DNA of 20,369 nt. Origin: Clostridiales bacterium. GTDB taxonomy: Bacteria > Bacillota > Clostridia > Oscillospirales > Oscillospiraceae. Below are positions 1-9,900 of the stretch, piece after piece (within the stretch, counting starts at the first letter, position 1; each line of letters starts with the position of its first letter). The translations under genes and the position numbers were made by a program. The notes beneath the pieces are model-generated. The model had not been told where the DNA came from and did no database searches. It saw only the letters and a program-made list of their open reading frames with translations. The stretch spans positions 1 through 20,369 of the forward strand of contig DQIA01000081.1 in the NCBI GenBank assembly GCA_003525905.1, written 5' to 3'.

Positions 1-6
1 AATCCC

Positions 7-114
7 GTGTGCTACGCACACTCGCATCGTGCTGACGCACGCTGCGCCGTCTCATGCAGAATCTGACGCGCCCTCGGCGCTATAAAAAGCTTTTAAAGCT
101 TTTTATCAGATTCT
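7..114. repeat. Cluster of nested palindromes (possible dispersed repeat element)
   Basis: Several inverted repeats are packed together. GTGTGC/GCACAC (7-12 and 16-21) and CGTGC/GCACG (28-32 and 37-41) form two small hairpins. A 9-bp outer stem, AGAATCTGA (58-66) with TCAGATTCT (106-114), encloses two more: GCGCC-CTC-GGCGC (68-80) and a perfect 12-bp A/T-rich palindrome with a 1-nt centre (82-106). Folded, 58-114 would make a three-way junction. No gene is evident here. It could be a dispersed palindromic repeat, the 3' end of an upstream unit with a terminator-like T-rich arm, or a remnant of a mobile element. The pairing is read directly; the identity is not known. Confidence 0.6.
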
Positions 115-272
115 AGTATAAAGCGAATATACGCAGAAGTGTAAGAATATTTGTGAGAGAAAATAGAGCGATCAGCACACCAGAAGGGAATGAATTGTGA
201 TTAGCTGGCAAATAAGGACATTTAATATGGATATTCCACGACAGAAAAACAGAAAGTCAGGCAAATTTTTCC

Positions 273-301
273 TTGCATTTCCATACAGCCTGTGGCATAA
301 T
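273..301 (+). promoter_or_regulatory. Promoter of the cohesin/protease/adhesin operon
   Basis: A -35 box TTGCAT (273-278) is followed, after exactly 17 bp, by a -10 box CATAAT (296-301). Transcription would start near 308, leaving a leader of about 65 nt before the first gene. The region is much more A+T-rich than the genes. Positions 115-272 upstream show no further feature that can be supported; a 25-codon ORF at 227-304 overlaps this promoter and is doubtful. Confidence 0.6.
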
Positions 302-321
302 TAGAGTCGCAGTTCATTACG

Positions 322-345
322 CGTTAGCGGAGCAAAGCGCTAACG
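322..345 (+). promoter_or_regulatory. Hairpin in the 5' leader just upstream of the ribosome binding site
   Basis: CGTTAGCG (322-329) pairs perfectly with CGCTAACG (338-345) around an 8-nt loop. The hairpin lies within the predicted leader, 8 nt before the purine-rich AAAGGAAAGG (351-360) ribosome binding site of the first gene. There is no T-run after it, so it is not an intrinsic terminator. It may protect the mRNA 5' end or tune translation; no riboswitch class is recognised. Confidence 0.45.
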
Positions 346-372
346 AGCAAAAAGGAAAGGATGGGATATGCA

Positions 373-1386
373 ATGCGCAAAAAACTGACTGCGCTGCTGC
401 TGGCCTGCCTGCTGCTGGTTTGCCTGGTCCTGCCGGTGTCCGCTGCGGACGCCCCGGCGCTCTATGGCACGGCCAATGCAGCGGACGGCACGGTCACAGT
501 CACACTCAGTCTTCGCGGCGGCAGCGCCGTGCGCAGCGGAGCCTTCACGCTCAGCTACGACAGCTCGCTGACGCTCAGCAAGACCGAAAAGGGTCTGCCG
601 CTTGCAGTGGCAAACACAAAGGAGAAGGGAAAGGTCGTCTGCAATTGGGTCGGCGGCGCAGCCGAGGTCGATCAGGCCGTGCTGACGCTGACGTTCACAA
701 ACGCAGCGACGAAGAGCTATACCTTCAAGGTGTCCGGCGCCAAGGTGACGGACAAGAACTATGAGACGACGAAGATCGCTGACTTCCCGATCAGGATCTA
801 TGTGGCCTGCAACGGTAAGAACTGCCCGTCCAAGAGCTACAAGGACGTCGATCAGACGCAGTGGTATCACAATGCTGTGGACTATGTCCTCGGCAATGAC
901 CTGATGAAGGGCACGGGCAAGACGACGTTCTCCCCGGATGCCACTCTGACGCGCGGCATGGTCGTCACGGTCCTCGGCCGCGCCGCCGGTGTGAAGACGT
1001 CCGACTATACCGGAACGAGCTTCTCCGATGTCAAGGCCGGCAGCTGGTATGCGCCCTATGTGCAGTGGGCCAGCAAGCAGGGCCTCGTCAAGGGCTATGA
1101 AGACGGCACGTTTAAGCCGGAGCAGAATGTGACCCGCGAGGAGATGGTCACCATGCTGTTCCGCTGCTGGCAGAGCGAGGGCAACACCTGGAAGACGGAT
1201 GTCACCGCACTCAATGCATACAAGGATTCCGCAAAGGTCTCGAGCTGGGCGCTTCCCGCCATGCGCTGGGCTGCTGCTAACGGCGTCGTCAACGGCGTCG
1301 GCGACAGCATGCTGGAGCCGCAGGGCCAGGCAACGCGCGCACAGTTTGCGAAGATCATCATGGTCTACCTTGAGAATCTCGCATGA
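373..1386 (+). CDS. SLH-anchored protein with an N-terminal cohesin-like domain
   Basis: Exported protein of about 337 aa. The ATG at 373 is preferred over the in-frame ATG at 361 because MRKKLTALLLACLLLVC begins a standard signal peptide, ending near VSAAD (residues 21-26). Residues about 27-145 form a beta-sandwich of cohesin type: a VTVTLSLRGG strand, the hallmark FTLSYDSSLTL ('F-x-x-x-Y-D' turn), an AVLTLTFT strand and a closing VSGAKVTDKNYE segment. Three SLH repeats follow (about 157-206, 217-267, 283-336) with LTRGM, VTREE and ATRAQ signatures, which normally bind secondary cell wall polymer. One cohesin plus three SLH repeats is the architecture of OlpA-type cellulosome anchors. It is the first gene of an operon whose next product carries a dockerin, so it is inferred to be that protein's wall anchor. 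SLH is certain; cohesin rests on motif pattern only, and a related CBM-like fold is possible. Confidence 0.75.
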   Translation: MRKKLTALLLACLLLVCLVLPVSAADAPALYGTANAADGTVTVTLSLRGGSAVRSGAFTLSYDSSLTLSKTEKGLPLAVANTKEKGKVVCNWVGGAAEVDQAVLTLTFTNAATKSYTFKVSGAKVTDKNYETTKIADFPIRIYVACNGKNCPSKSYKDVDQTQWYHNAVDYVLGNDLMKGTGKTTFSPDATLTRGMVVTVLGRAAGVKTSDYTGTSFSDVKAGSWYAPYVQWASKQGLVKGYEDGTFKPEQNVTREEMVTMLFRCWQSEGNTWKTDVTALNAYKDSAKVSSWALPAMRWAAANGVVNGVGDSMLEPQGQATRAQFAKIIMVYLENLA

Positions 1387-1406
1387 AAGGAGCGCAGGAT
1401 AGAAGA

Positions 1407-4400
1407 ATGAAGCACTGGAATCTGAAACGGGTCCTTTCGCTGCTGCTGGTCGTGTGCATGGTCACCGGCCTGCTGTCCGGCGTCTCCGCCATGGCGGAGG
1501 ATCAGACCGCGAATTATCATGAGATCTCCACCGACGGCCTGACGCTTGCAACGGAAGACAATGCCGCTGCGGACGAGACCGAAACGGAAGAGGCTCCCTA
1601 TGCCGACACCGATGTCGTGCGTGTGTTCGTCGTGCTGGAGGACAAGCCCGTCCTGCAGCAGGGCTACGCTACCCGCGGCATCGCCGGCAATGCTGCCGCC
1701 ATGGCAGCCTCCAAGGCGCTCGAAGCCAAGCAGGCGGCGCTGGCCGCAGAGATCTCTGCGAATGTGCTGTCCGGCGAGACGCTGAACGTCCACTGGAACC
1801 TGACGCTGGCCGCCAACGCCATGTCCGTTGACCTGCCCTATGGCAAGATGGACGAGGTCGAAGCGCTGAAGGGCGTTAAGAGCGTCATGCTCGTTCCGCA
1901 GTACAGCATCGATCCGCGCGAGCAGGCCGATCTCAACACCATTTCCTCCGGCAATATGATCGGCAGCTACAACGCCTGGCTCGAGGGCTATACCGGTGCG
2001 GGCAGCCGCATCGCCATTGTCGATACCGGCCTGGATTCAGACCATCCGTCGTTCAACAGCGCTGCGTTCGATTACAGCCTGCTGGTTACCTCGACGAAGA
2101 ACGGCAAGCAGATCGCGGATTATGATCTGCTGACCGCCGCGAAGATCAACGAGGTCCTGCCGCAGCTGCATGCCGCAGAGCGCTATGAGGGCCTGACCGG
2201 CAATGCTCTGTATGTCAGCAGCAAGATCGCCTTCGGCTTCAACTATATTGACGCCACTCTCGACATCACGCATGACAACGATCAGCAGGGCGACCACGGC
2301 ACGCACGTTGCCGGTATCGCCACGGCCAACCGCTATGTGGAAAATGCGGACGGCACCTACACCTACGCTGACAACGGCGTCGTCGGCGTTGCGCCCGATG
2401 CGCAGGTCGTCGTTATGAAGGTGTTCGGCAAGAACGGCGGCGCCTATGCCGATGACTACATCGCCGCCATCGAGGATGCCATCGTTCTGGACTGCGACAG
2501 CGTCAACCTGTCCCTTGGCTCCGCGGCGGTCGGCTTCACGACCCCCGGTGAGGCGTACTTCGACAATGTCATGGATTCTCTGGACGAGACGGATACCGTC
2601 GTTTGCATGTCTGCCGGTAACTCCGGAAACTGGGCAGAGGACTCCGTCAACGGCCTGCTGTTTGCCGAGGATTCCAACACCGGCCGCGTCGGCTCCCCCG
2701 GCGCCTATGAGAATTCTCTGGCCGTCGCCAGTGCCGACAACATCGCCAACACCGCGGAGTATTTTACGGTCAACGGCGCGAACTACACCTACGCCGACGG
2801 CGCAGGCAAGACGTTCACCGGCGGCGCGACCTGCAAGAGCGCAGCCTTTACGACGCTCGACAAGTCCGAGGACAAGAGCGGCACGGAGTATGACTTCGTG
2901 TTCATCGGCGATCCGACCGACCCGGACGACACCGTGAAGTACGGCGGCGAGAAGTCCGACTTTGCGAACACGGCCGGCAAGATCGTCCTTGTCTCCCGCG
3001 GCAACGGCGTTGCCTTCACCGATAAGCAGATCAATGCGGATGCCGCGAAGGCTGCCGCCATTATCGTCTATAACAATGTTGACGGCTTCGATGCCATCTA
3101 TGCGGCCTGCACGAAGAAGCTCCCGTTCATCACGATCCGCCTTGACCAGATGAAGGCGATCCTCGCCTCGGCCACGCAGGACGAAAACGGCGTCTGGGGC
3201 GGCAAGCTGACCGTCCACGGCAGCGGCGTCTATACCGACATGAACGCCACCGGCGGCGTTATCACCATGAGCTCCTTCAGCTCCTGGGGCGTACCCGGCG
3301 ATCTGTCTCTGAAGCCCGAGATCACCGCCCCCGGCGGCAACATCTATTCCACGCGCACGGACGGCACCTACGGCCTGATGAGCGGCACGTCCATGGCGTC
3401 TCCGTCTGCTGCCGGTCAGGCAGCCGTTGTCGCGCAGTACATCCGTGAGAACGGCCTTGCGGAAAAGGCCGGCCTGACGGCCCGCGCTCTGGCGCAGAGC
3501 CTGATGATGGGCACGGCCGTTCCCATCATGGACCCGGATTCCGACGTGGAGTACTCCCCGAGAAGACAGGGCTCCGGCCTTGGCAACGTGGAGAACGCCG
3601 TGAACAGCCCCGCCTATGTGACCATTGACGGCAATGACGACGGCAAGGTCAAGGTGGAGTTCGGCGACGATCCCGCCCGCACCGGTACCTACAGCTTCTC
3701 GTTCCATGTCAACAACCTGACGGACAAGTCCGTCTCCTACAGGCTCAGCGCCAGTGTGCTTGCGCCGGAAACAGTCACGGATGAAGAGTCCGGCACGAAG
3801 TTCATCGCCATGAACGATGTTGCAGTCGGCGCAAATGCGGTCTTCACGACCGATGCGGCGGGCTACGACCTCAACGGAGACGGCAAGCTCGACGACGGCG
3901 ACGTCATGGCGATCCTGAACCATGCCGCCGGACTGGAGCTGCTTGCAGACGCTTCTCTGGCCGACCTGAACGGCGACGGCACTGCCGACGAGGTCGATGC
4001 GCAGATCCTTAACGACATTCTCGAGGGCGGCTCCTATGAGGGCAAGACGCTTGAGAGCCTGCAGAGCAACGACGTCGTGACCGTCCCGGCCAACGGCAGC
4101 GTGCAGGTCAAGGCAACCCTGAGCCTGAACGAGGAAGGCAAGCAGTATATGGAGGAGAACTTCTCCAATGGCAACTACCTTGAGGGCTATGTCTACCTGA
4201 ATGCCGAGACCGATGCCGAGGGCAAGCTTGGCGTCAGCCAGTCCATCCCGTTCCTGGCCTTCTGGGGCAACTGGACGGATTCCTCCATGTTCGATACCAG
4301 CGTCTATGCCGAGGATCGCTTCAACGAGATGCCGCACAAGTACCTGAATATCGCGCGGGAGAACTACTACAATGTGAAGAAGGCGGGCAGCGGCAATACC

Positions 4401-6965
4401 TTCATCCTCGGTGTGAACCTCTACGCCAACGATGATGCGTTCCTTGCTGACCGCACGGCTGTCCGCGCGGGCGATACGCTCATGACCATAAACTACAACC
4501 TGATCCGCAATGCGCAGGACGTCAGCTACGTCATCCGCAATGCAGAGACCGGCGAGGTTTATTTCAGCAAGGACTACGGCAAGCAGTCCGGCGCCTTCTA
4601 CTATACGAACGGCGGCTACTGGTCCAACACCGTTACGACGAAGGGCATCAGCTGGAGGTTTACGGACAACGAGGGCAATGCGCTCCCGAACAACACGAAG
4701 CTCGAGCTCGTCCTGACTGCCGTACCGGAGTACTACACCGCCGACGAGAACGGCAATTATACCGGCCTCGGCAAGGGTGCAGCGTGGGAGACGCTCGTTA
4801 CCGTCGATAACGAGGCACCGGCTGTCACCCAGATGTTCTTCTCCAGCGATCCTGCGGGCCGCAAGCTCATCAACATCGCGGCGCAGGATAACCAGTACAT
4901 CTCTGCCATCCAGTTCCTCACGACGGACGGCAAGCTTATCGGAACGCTCTCTCCGAACCAGCAGACGGCAAACGAGGCACTGAGCCTTTCGGTCAACGTT
5001 GCTTCCATGAAGCAGGACAAGGTCGTTGTTGCGGTCGTGGACTATGCGGGCAACGCAAGAGCCTATGAGCTCGAGCTTGGCCTCGGCGGCGACGACGGCG
5101 ACGAAGAGCCCGCAGTGGAGCTCAATGGCTTCTTCGCCTTCAACTCGACGAACAACACCTGGGCGCGCTTTGAGCCGGATACGGCCAAGACCCCGGAGAC
5201 TGCAGCAGAGGCCGATGTCCAGTTCGCTTCTGCGGAGTATGTCAACGGCTACACCGTGGCCTGCACGACGGATGGCTATCTGTACGTTATGCAGCACGGC
5301 AAGTTCGAGCCGACGCCCGTGTGTTACCTGAACGCCATTCTGATCGACATGGCTTATAACAAGGCCGACGGCAAGCTGTACGCCATGGCGGTTCTCAATG
5401 ACGAGAACGGCGAGCCGCAGTATGGCAAGCTCGTCACCGTCGACATGTTCACCGGCGAGCTGACCGAGATCGGCTCGATCACGAGCGACATGATGCCCTC
5501 GTCCCGCGACGGCGAAGTGCCGCAGGTGCTGGCCATCAGCGACGACGGTACGTTCTATGTCATCAACGCCTCCACGCGCAACACCTACCTCTACAGCTTC
5601 CGTCTGACTGAGGACGGCAAGATCGGCGAGCTGACGAATATCGGCAAGACCGGCTTCAAGGCAAACTATCTGCAGTCCATGGCCTTTGACCACTCTACCG
5701 GCGAGCTCTACTGGGCACAGTTCGTGCGAGCCTCCAGCTGGGCACGTCCGACCTACAAGCTCGTGAAGCTTGACCTCACGACCGGTGCCGGCACGGCACT
5801 CTCCGATCTGCCCGGCGAAATGACCGGCCTGTATATCGTTCGCGGCCAGGGCGGCTCCACCGGCAAGACCGACAAGCCTGAGAAGGTCCAGCTCACCACG
5901 ACGAGCGCCACGCTCTACAGCGGCAACAAGACCGCCCTCGAGGCCTTCGTGACCCCGTGGAACCTGACCGACCGCTCCATCGTCTGGTCCTCCTCCGATG
6001 AGAAGATCGCCACCGTCAATGCAAACGGCGTTGTCACCGCAGTCAGCGAGGGCACGGCAGTCATCACCGCCGCCTCTAAGCTCGACGGCACCGTCAAGGC
6101 CGAGTGCACCATCACGGTCATGCAGAACAACACGACGCTGACCGGCATCGTTCACAATGCAGACGGCCAGAGCTTTGTTGCCGACATCGATGTCGACTCT
6201 GCAAACTACAAGTACCTCACCGGTGCACTGGAGCAGGATTACTATTCCGTCGTTCAGACGGGCGATATGCTGCTGGCCTCCGGCGACGGCAACCTTTACA
6301 GCCTTGATGCCGAAAACGGCTACGCAGCCAAGGAGCTGTGCTACACCGGCGACCTGTTTATGTCCGATATGGCCTACAGCCCGAACCTTGACCTCACGCT
6401 CGGCACCTATGGTTACTACCTGATGCTCGTCGATCCGACCACCGAGAACGGCTACCGCGGCCTATGGAATCTGCAGGGTGCTTTCACTGCCATTGCGGGC
6501 ATTGCCTATGCGGGCCATGACAGCACCTACAACTACTTCTATATGCTGTCTGCCTCCGGCACGATCCACCTCATCGGCATCGCTCCGAGCGGTGACGGCT
6601 ACACGCTGAGCCTCCTGCACACCATCGTAACGGACAAGTCCCTTGCTATTACGGGCCAGCATATGTATCAGTCCCTGTACTATGATATGGAGACCGGCTG
6701 GATCTACTGGGCACGCTTCAACGGCGAGGACTCCTCCAGCATCATCGCGATCAACGAGGAGACCGAGGAGGTCGTCCTCCGCGGCACGTTCGACGAGGCT
6801 GCATGGCCCGTTGTCGGACTGTTCGCTTCCAAGAGCGGCGCGATGGATCTCGACCGCACCGGCGATTTCAACTTCAGCGAGACCTGCACGCTGGCCCAGA
6901 CCGAGCTGAGCAGTCAGGACGCCGTGGCGCTCCCCGCCGGGAGCCTCCCCACGCTGGAGCATTAA
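1407..6965 (+). CDS. Giant secreted subtilisin-family (S8) protease with internal dockerin module
   Basis: Exported serine endopeptidase, about 1852 aa. The ATG at 1407 is chosen over 1383 because it gives a compact signal peptide (MKHWNLKRVLSLLLVVCMV) and has AGGA 7 nt upstream. An inhibitor-type propeptide (about 55-165) precedes the catalytic domain: Asp206 in VDTGLDSDHP, His297 in GDHGTHVAG, oxyanion Asn405 in SAGNSG, Ser662 in SGTSMASP. A protease-associated insert lies at about 445-605. A C5a-peptidase-like Fn3 domain (about 745-905) is interrupted by two dockerin EF-hands (821-874). Further beta domains follow, then a propeller-like region (about 1237-1482), a bacterial Ig-like (Big_2) domain (1491-1573) and a second propeller-like region to about 1830. 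No SLH, LPXTG or C-terminal membrane segment is seen, so wall retention may depend on the dockerin. It lies 20 bp after the cohesin-SLH gene. Confidence 0.9.
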   Translation: MKHWNLKRVLSLLLVVCMVTGLLSGVSAMAEDQTANYHEISTDGLTLATEDNAAADETETEEAPYADTDVVRVFVVLEDKPVLQQGYATRGIAGNAAAMAASKALEAKQAALAAEISANVLSGETLNVHWNLTLAANAMSVDLPYGKMDEVEALKGVKSVMLVPQYSIDPREQADLNTISSGNMIGSYNAWLEGYTGAGSRIAIVDTGLDSDHPSFNSAAFDYSLLVTSTKNGKQIADYDLLTAAKINEVLPQLHAAERYEGLTGNALYVSSKIAFGFNYIDATLDITHDNDQQGDHGTHVAGIATANRYVENADGTYTYADNGVVGVAPDAQVVVMKVFGKNGGAYADDYIAAIEDAIVLDCDSVNLSLGSAAVGFTTPGEAYFDNVMDSLDETDTVVCMSAGNSGNWAEDSVNGLLFAEDSNTGRVGSPGAYENSLAVASADNIANTAEYFTVNGANYTYADGAGKTFTGGATCKSAAFTTLDKSEDKSGTEYDFVFIGDPTDPDDTVKYGGEKSDFANTAGKIVLVSRGNGVAFTDKQINADAAKAAAIIVYNNVDGFDAIYAACTKKLPFITIRLDQMKAILASATQDENGVWGGKLTVHGSGVYTDMNATGGVITMSSFSSWGVPGDLSLKPEITAPGGNIYSTRTDGTYGLMSGTSMASPSAAGQAAVVAQYIRENGLAEKAGLTARALAQSLMMGTAVPIMDPDSDVEYSPRRQGSGLGNVENAVNSPAYVTIDGNDDGKVKVEFGDDPARTGTYSFSFHVNNLTDKSVSYRLSASVLAPETVTDEESGTKFIAMNDVAVGANAVFTTDAAGYDLNGDGKLDDGDVMAILNHAAGLELLADASLADLNGDGTADEVDAQILNDILEGGSYEGKTLESLQSNDVVTVPANGSVQVKATLSLNEEGKQYMEENFSNGNYLEGYVYLNAETDAEGKLGVSQSIPFLAFWGNWTDSSMFDTSVYAEDRFNEMPHKYLNIARENYYNVKKAGSGNTFILGVNLYANDDAFLADRTAVRAGDTLMTINYNLIRNAQDVSYVIRNAETGEVYFSKDYGKQSGAFYYTNGGYWSNTVTTKGISWRFTDNEGNALPNNTKLELVLTAVPEYYTADENGNYTGLGKGAAWETLVTVDNEAPAVTQMFFSSDPAGRKLINIAAQDNQYISAIQFLTTDGKLIGTLSPNQQTANEALSLSVNVASMKQDKVVVAVVDYAGNARAYELELGLGGDDGDEEPAVELNGFFAFNSTNNTWARFEPDTAKTPETAAEADVQFASAEYVNGYTVACTTDGYLYVMQHGKFEPTPVCYLNAILIDMAYNKADGKLYAMAVLNDENGEPQYGKLVTVDMFTGELTEIGSITSDMMPSSRDGEVPQVLAISDDGTFYVINASTRNTYLYSFRLTEDGKIGELTNIGKTGFKANYLQSMAFDHSTGELYWAQFVRASSWARPTYKLVKLDLTTGAGTALSDLPGEMTGLYIVRGQGGSTGKTDKPEKVQLTTTSATLYSGNKTALEAFVTPWNLTDRSIVWSSSDEKIATVNANGVVTAVSEGTAVITAASKLDGTVKAECTITVMQNNTTLTGIVHNADGQSFVADIDVDSANYKYLTGALEQDYYSVVQTGDMLLASGDGNLYSLDAENGYAAKELCYTGDLFMSDMAYSPNLDLTLGTYGYYLMLVDPTTENGYRGLWNLQGAFTAIAGIAYAGHDSTYNYFYMLSASGTIHLIGIAPSGDGYTLSLLHTIVTDKSLAITGQHMYQSLYYDMETGWIYWARFNGEDSSSIIAINEETEEVVLRGTFDEAAWPVVGLFASKSGAMDLDRTGDFNFSETCTLAQTELSSQDAVALPAGSLPTLEH
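3867..4028 (+). other. Type I dockerin-like EF-hand pair inside the S8 protease
   Basis: Two calcium-binding repeats, DLNGDGKLDDGD and DLNGDGTADEVD, each keep Asp1, Asn3, Asp5, Asp9 and Asp12 of the dockerin F-hand loop and are followed by a short helix (VMAILNHAAG and AQILNDILEG). Spacing between loops and the 54-residue total fit type I dockerins. The usual recognition positions 10-11 are DG and EV rather than the Ser-Thr or Ala-Leu pairs known from cellulosomes, so the specificity is probably private. The module is internal rather than at the C-terminus. An ordinary EF-hand pair that only binds calcium cannot be excluded. Confidence 0.8.
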
Positions 6966-6985
6966 GCTCAGAATAGGAGGAAACC

Positions 6986-9900
6986 ATGAATCAACTGATG
7001 AAACGGGTGCTGTCCGTCCTGCTGGTCGTGTGCCTCCTGTGTTCCGCGCTCCCCTCTGCCTTCGCGGCAGAGGGCGGCGGGTTCACGGACGTCTCGAAGG
7101 ACCACTGGGCGTATGACGCCATCACGGAAGCCGTTGCCGCCGGTTACTTCAAGGGCGTGAGCGACACGGCGTTTGATCCCGAGGGCACGCTGACCCGTGC
7201 CATGCTTGTGACCGTTCTGGCGCGCGCCGCCGGTGCGGAAACGGACGACAATGCCTCTACCGGCTTCTCCGATGTGGCAGCGGGCACCTGGTACACGGGC
7301 GCTGTCGCATGGGCCGCCGAGAACGGCGTTGTGACCGGCGACGGCGACGGCACGTTTGCCCCGGACCGCGCGGCCACCCGGCAGGAGACTGCCACAATCT
7401 TCCTGCGGCTGCTGAAGCTGCTGAACAAGACCCTCCCCGAGATCGAGGAGGTTAAGACCTTCACCGATGCAGCCGACATCGCCGCCTGGGCGGAAGAGGC
7501 TGTGGAGACCATGCAGACCGCAGGCGTTCTGACCGGCTATCCGGACGGCAGCTTCCTGCCGCAGAACCCTCTGACCCGCGCTGAGGCCGCTACGCTCCTG
7601 TGCCGCTTCCTGAAGGCTGCGGAGGATAAGCCCGAGCCCACGGAGCCGACGGAGACCGAACCGACGGAGCCAGAGCCCACTGAGCCCGAGCCCACCGAAC
7701 CCGAGCCCACCGAGCCGAAGGAGCCGATCCACGTCACCTTCGTCTCCGAGCACAGCGCGGCCTATGTCGAAGGCAAGGCCGTCACGGAGCTGACGCTCCC
7801 GGAGAATGTGAACTTTGTCGAGTTTATCGCCCGCGCTGACGAAGGCTATGAGGTCTATGACGTCTCCGCAACGAGCGGCCGTCTGGCGAGCCACGGCAGC
7901 AACTACATCCTGGCCGGGCTGACCGAGGACGTCACCGTCACACTGTCTGACGGCCTGATCCAGCATACCGTCACGTTCAATGCCGTCAACGGCACGACGC
8001 CGGTGCAGGTCAAGGTCCAGCACGGCGGCACGGTCGCAAAGCCCGCCGATCCCGTCAAGACTGACGATACCTTCCTCGGCTGGCACACCGCCAGCGGCGC
8101 GGAATGGGATTTCGCGACTCCGGTCACGAACAACATGACGCTCTTTGCCTATTGGCTCAACGACACCTATGTCGGCGCGACGGTCTATCTGGACGGTGTC
8201 AAGGGCAGCGACTCCAACGACGGCCTGTCGGAGGAGACCCCGGTCCGCACGTTTGCTGCGGCTGCGGCTCTCATCTCTCCGAAGGTCACCGACGGTGTCA
8301 TCTGGGTCACGCATACCGTGACCGTGCTCGATGAGCAGACGTGGGACCTCAAGGGCCGCGACTGCATCGTCAAGCGCGCTCCGTCCTGCACGGGCAACAT
8401 GATCGCCGTGGACGGCGGCAGCCTGACGCTGTCGAACATCACGATCGACGGCAATGCCGAGGTCTTCTCCGGACTGTCCGCTTCCGCTCCCGCGAGCAAC
8501 ACCATCTATCTGCTGAACTATGCGACGATGACGATGAACAACGCCGTTGTCACGAATTGCTTCGGCGCACAGGGCGGTGCATTCTATGTGGAAGACTCCA
8601 CCCTGGTCCTGAACAGCGGCAAGATCTCGAACAACACGTCCAAGTTCACCGGCGGCGCAATCTACCTCAAGTCCAACACGAAGGACGATAAGACCGTCTT
8701 TACAATGAATGGCGGCGAGCTGTCCCATAACGTGGGCGGCTCCGTTGCGGGCGTCATCAACGTTATGGGCAGCCATCCTGTGGAAGTGAACCTGCTCGGC
8801 GGCGCGTTTGTGAACAACTCCATGTCGACGACGGGCGCGAACCTCGCCTGCATCTCTGCCACGAATGACGGCTCCACCGTCGTGCTCGGCGGTGTGAAGT
8901 TTGCCGGCAACACGAACAAGAACGGCGAGACGATCAACGCGCTGACCCTTTCAACCCACAACGTTACCCTCATTCCGACGGAGGATACCGATTTCCAGGA
9001 CCCGATCTACATCAACAACGCCTATGGGTCCTCCAAGGACGTCGCGATTCGCGTGCCGGAGGGCCTGACCAAGCTGAAGGGCAAGCTCCCCATCCTGCTG
9101 GCCAAGGAATTCGTCGGCGCAGCCACCATCTCCGGCGGAACGGGCGAGGGCGCTTATGCCCTGCAGCCGAGCGATATGGAGAAGGTACATGTTGTCAACG
9201 GCATCGACGGCGCTTATTACCTCGAGGTCAATGAGAACAACACGGCGGTCTTTGCCGAGGTCAAGACGAACGACATCGTCGTCTACCTCAGCGGCAACGG
9301 CAATGACACGAACGACGGCCTGACCGTTAAGACGCCGGTCAAGACGTTCGAGAAGGCCAAGGAGATCCTGAAGGCCCGTGTCGATGCCATGGAGACCATC
9401 CCCGATGATGCGAACTTTGTCATTTCGCTGGTCTACCGCATTCAGATCAAGGAAGACTGCTCGCTGAACTTCAACGAATTCGGCGAGAATGCCAAGCGCT
9501 GTATGGTCCGCCGTGATGCTACGAACACCTCCGGCTATATGTTTGACATCAAGGAAGCGAACGTCACCATCGAGAACTTCCGCGTGGACGGCAACAGCAA
9601 GTATCTGAAGAGCGGTGTCAATGCCTCCTTCAGTATCGGCTCCGGCGCACAGGTCACTGTGAACGACGGCTTTGAGATCGCCAACATGATCTTCGGCGCA
9701 GGCGGCGGAGTGTTCAATCTCGGCGCAAGCAAGACGGAGACCCTGCTGACCATCAACGGCGGCTGGTTCCATGACCTGACCGGCTACAACGGCCTGATCG
9801 TCTATGGAAACTGCATGTCCCTGAGCACCTATGTGCCTGCGCGCTGCGTTGTGAACGACTGCCTTGTTGAAAATGTCACCGGTTCCTATGGCCTGCTGCA

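Noticed and set aside
227..304. 25-codon ORF with AAGGA 8 nt upstream, ahead of the first gene
   Set aside because: It overlaps the predicted promoter, so it could not be a leader peptide of that transcript, and the product has no recognisable feature.
2037..6155. Very long open frame (1372 codons) on the minus strand inside the protease gene
   Set aside because: It mirrors the protease's codons: high G+C with strong third-position bias keeps the antisense frame open. It has no ribosome binding site, its product is low-complexity Arg/Val/Asp-rich sequence, and the plus-strand frame has clear catalytic motifs.
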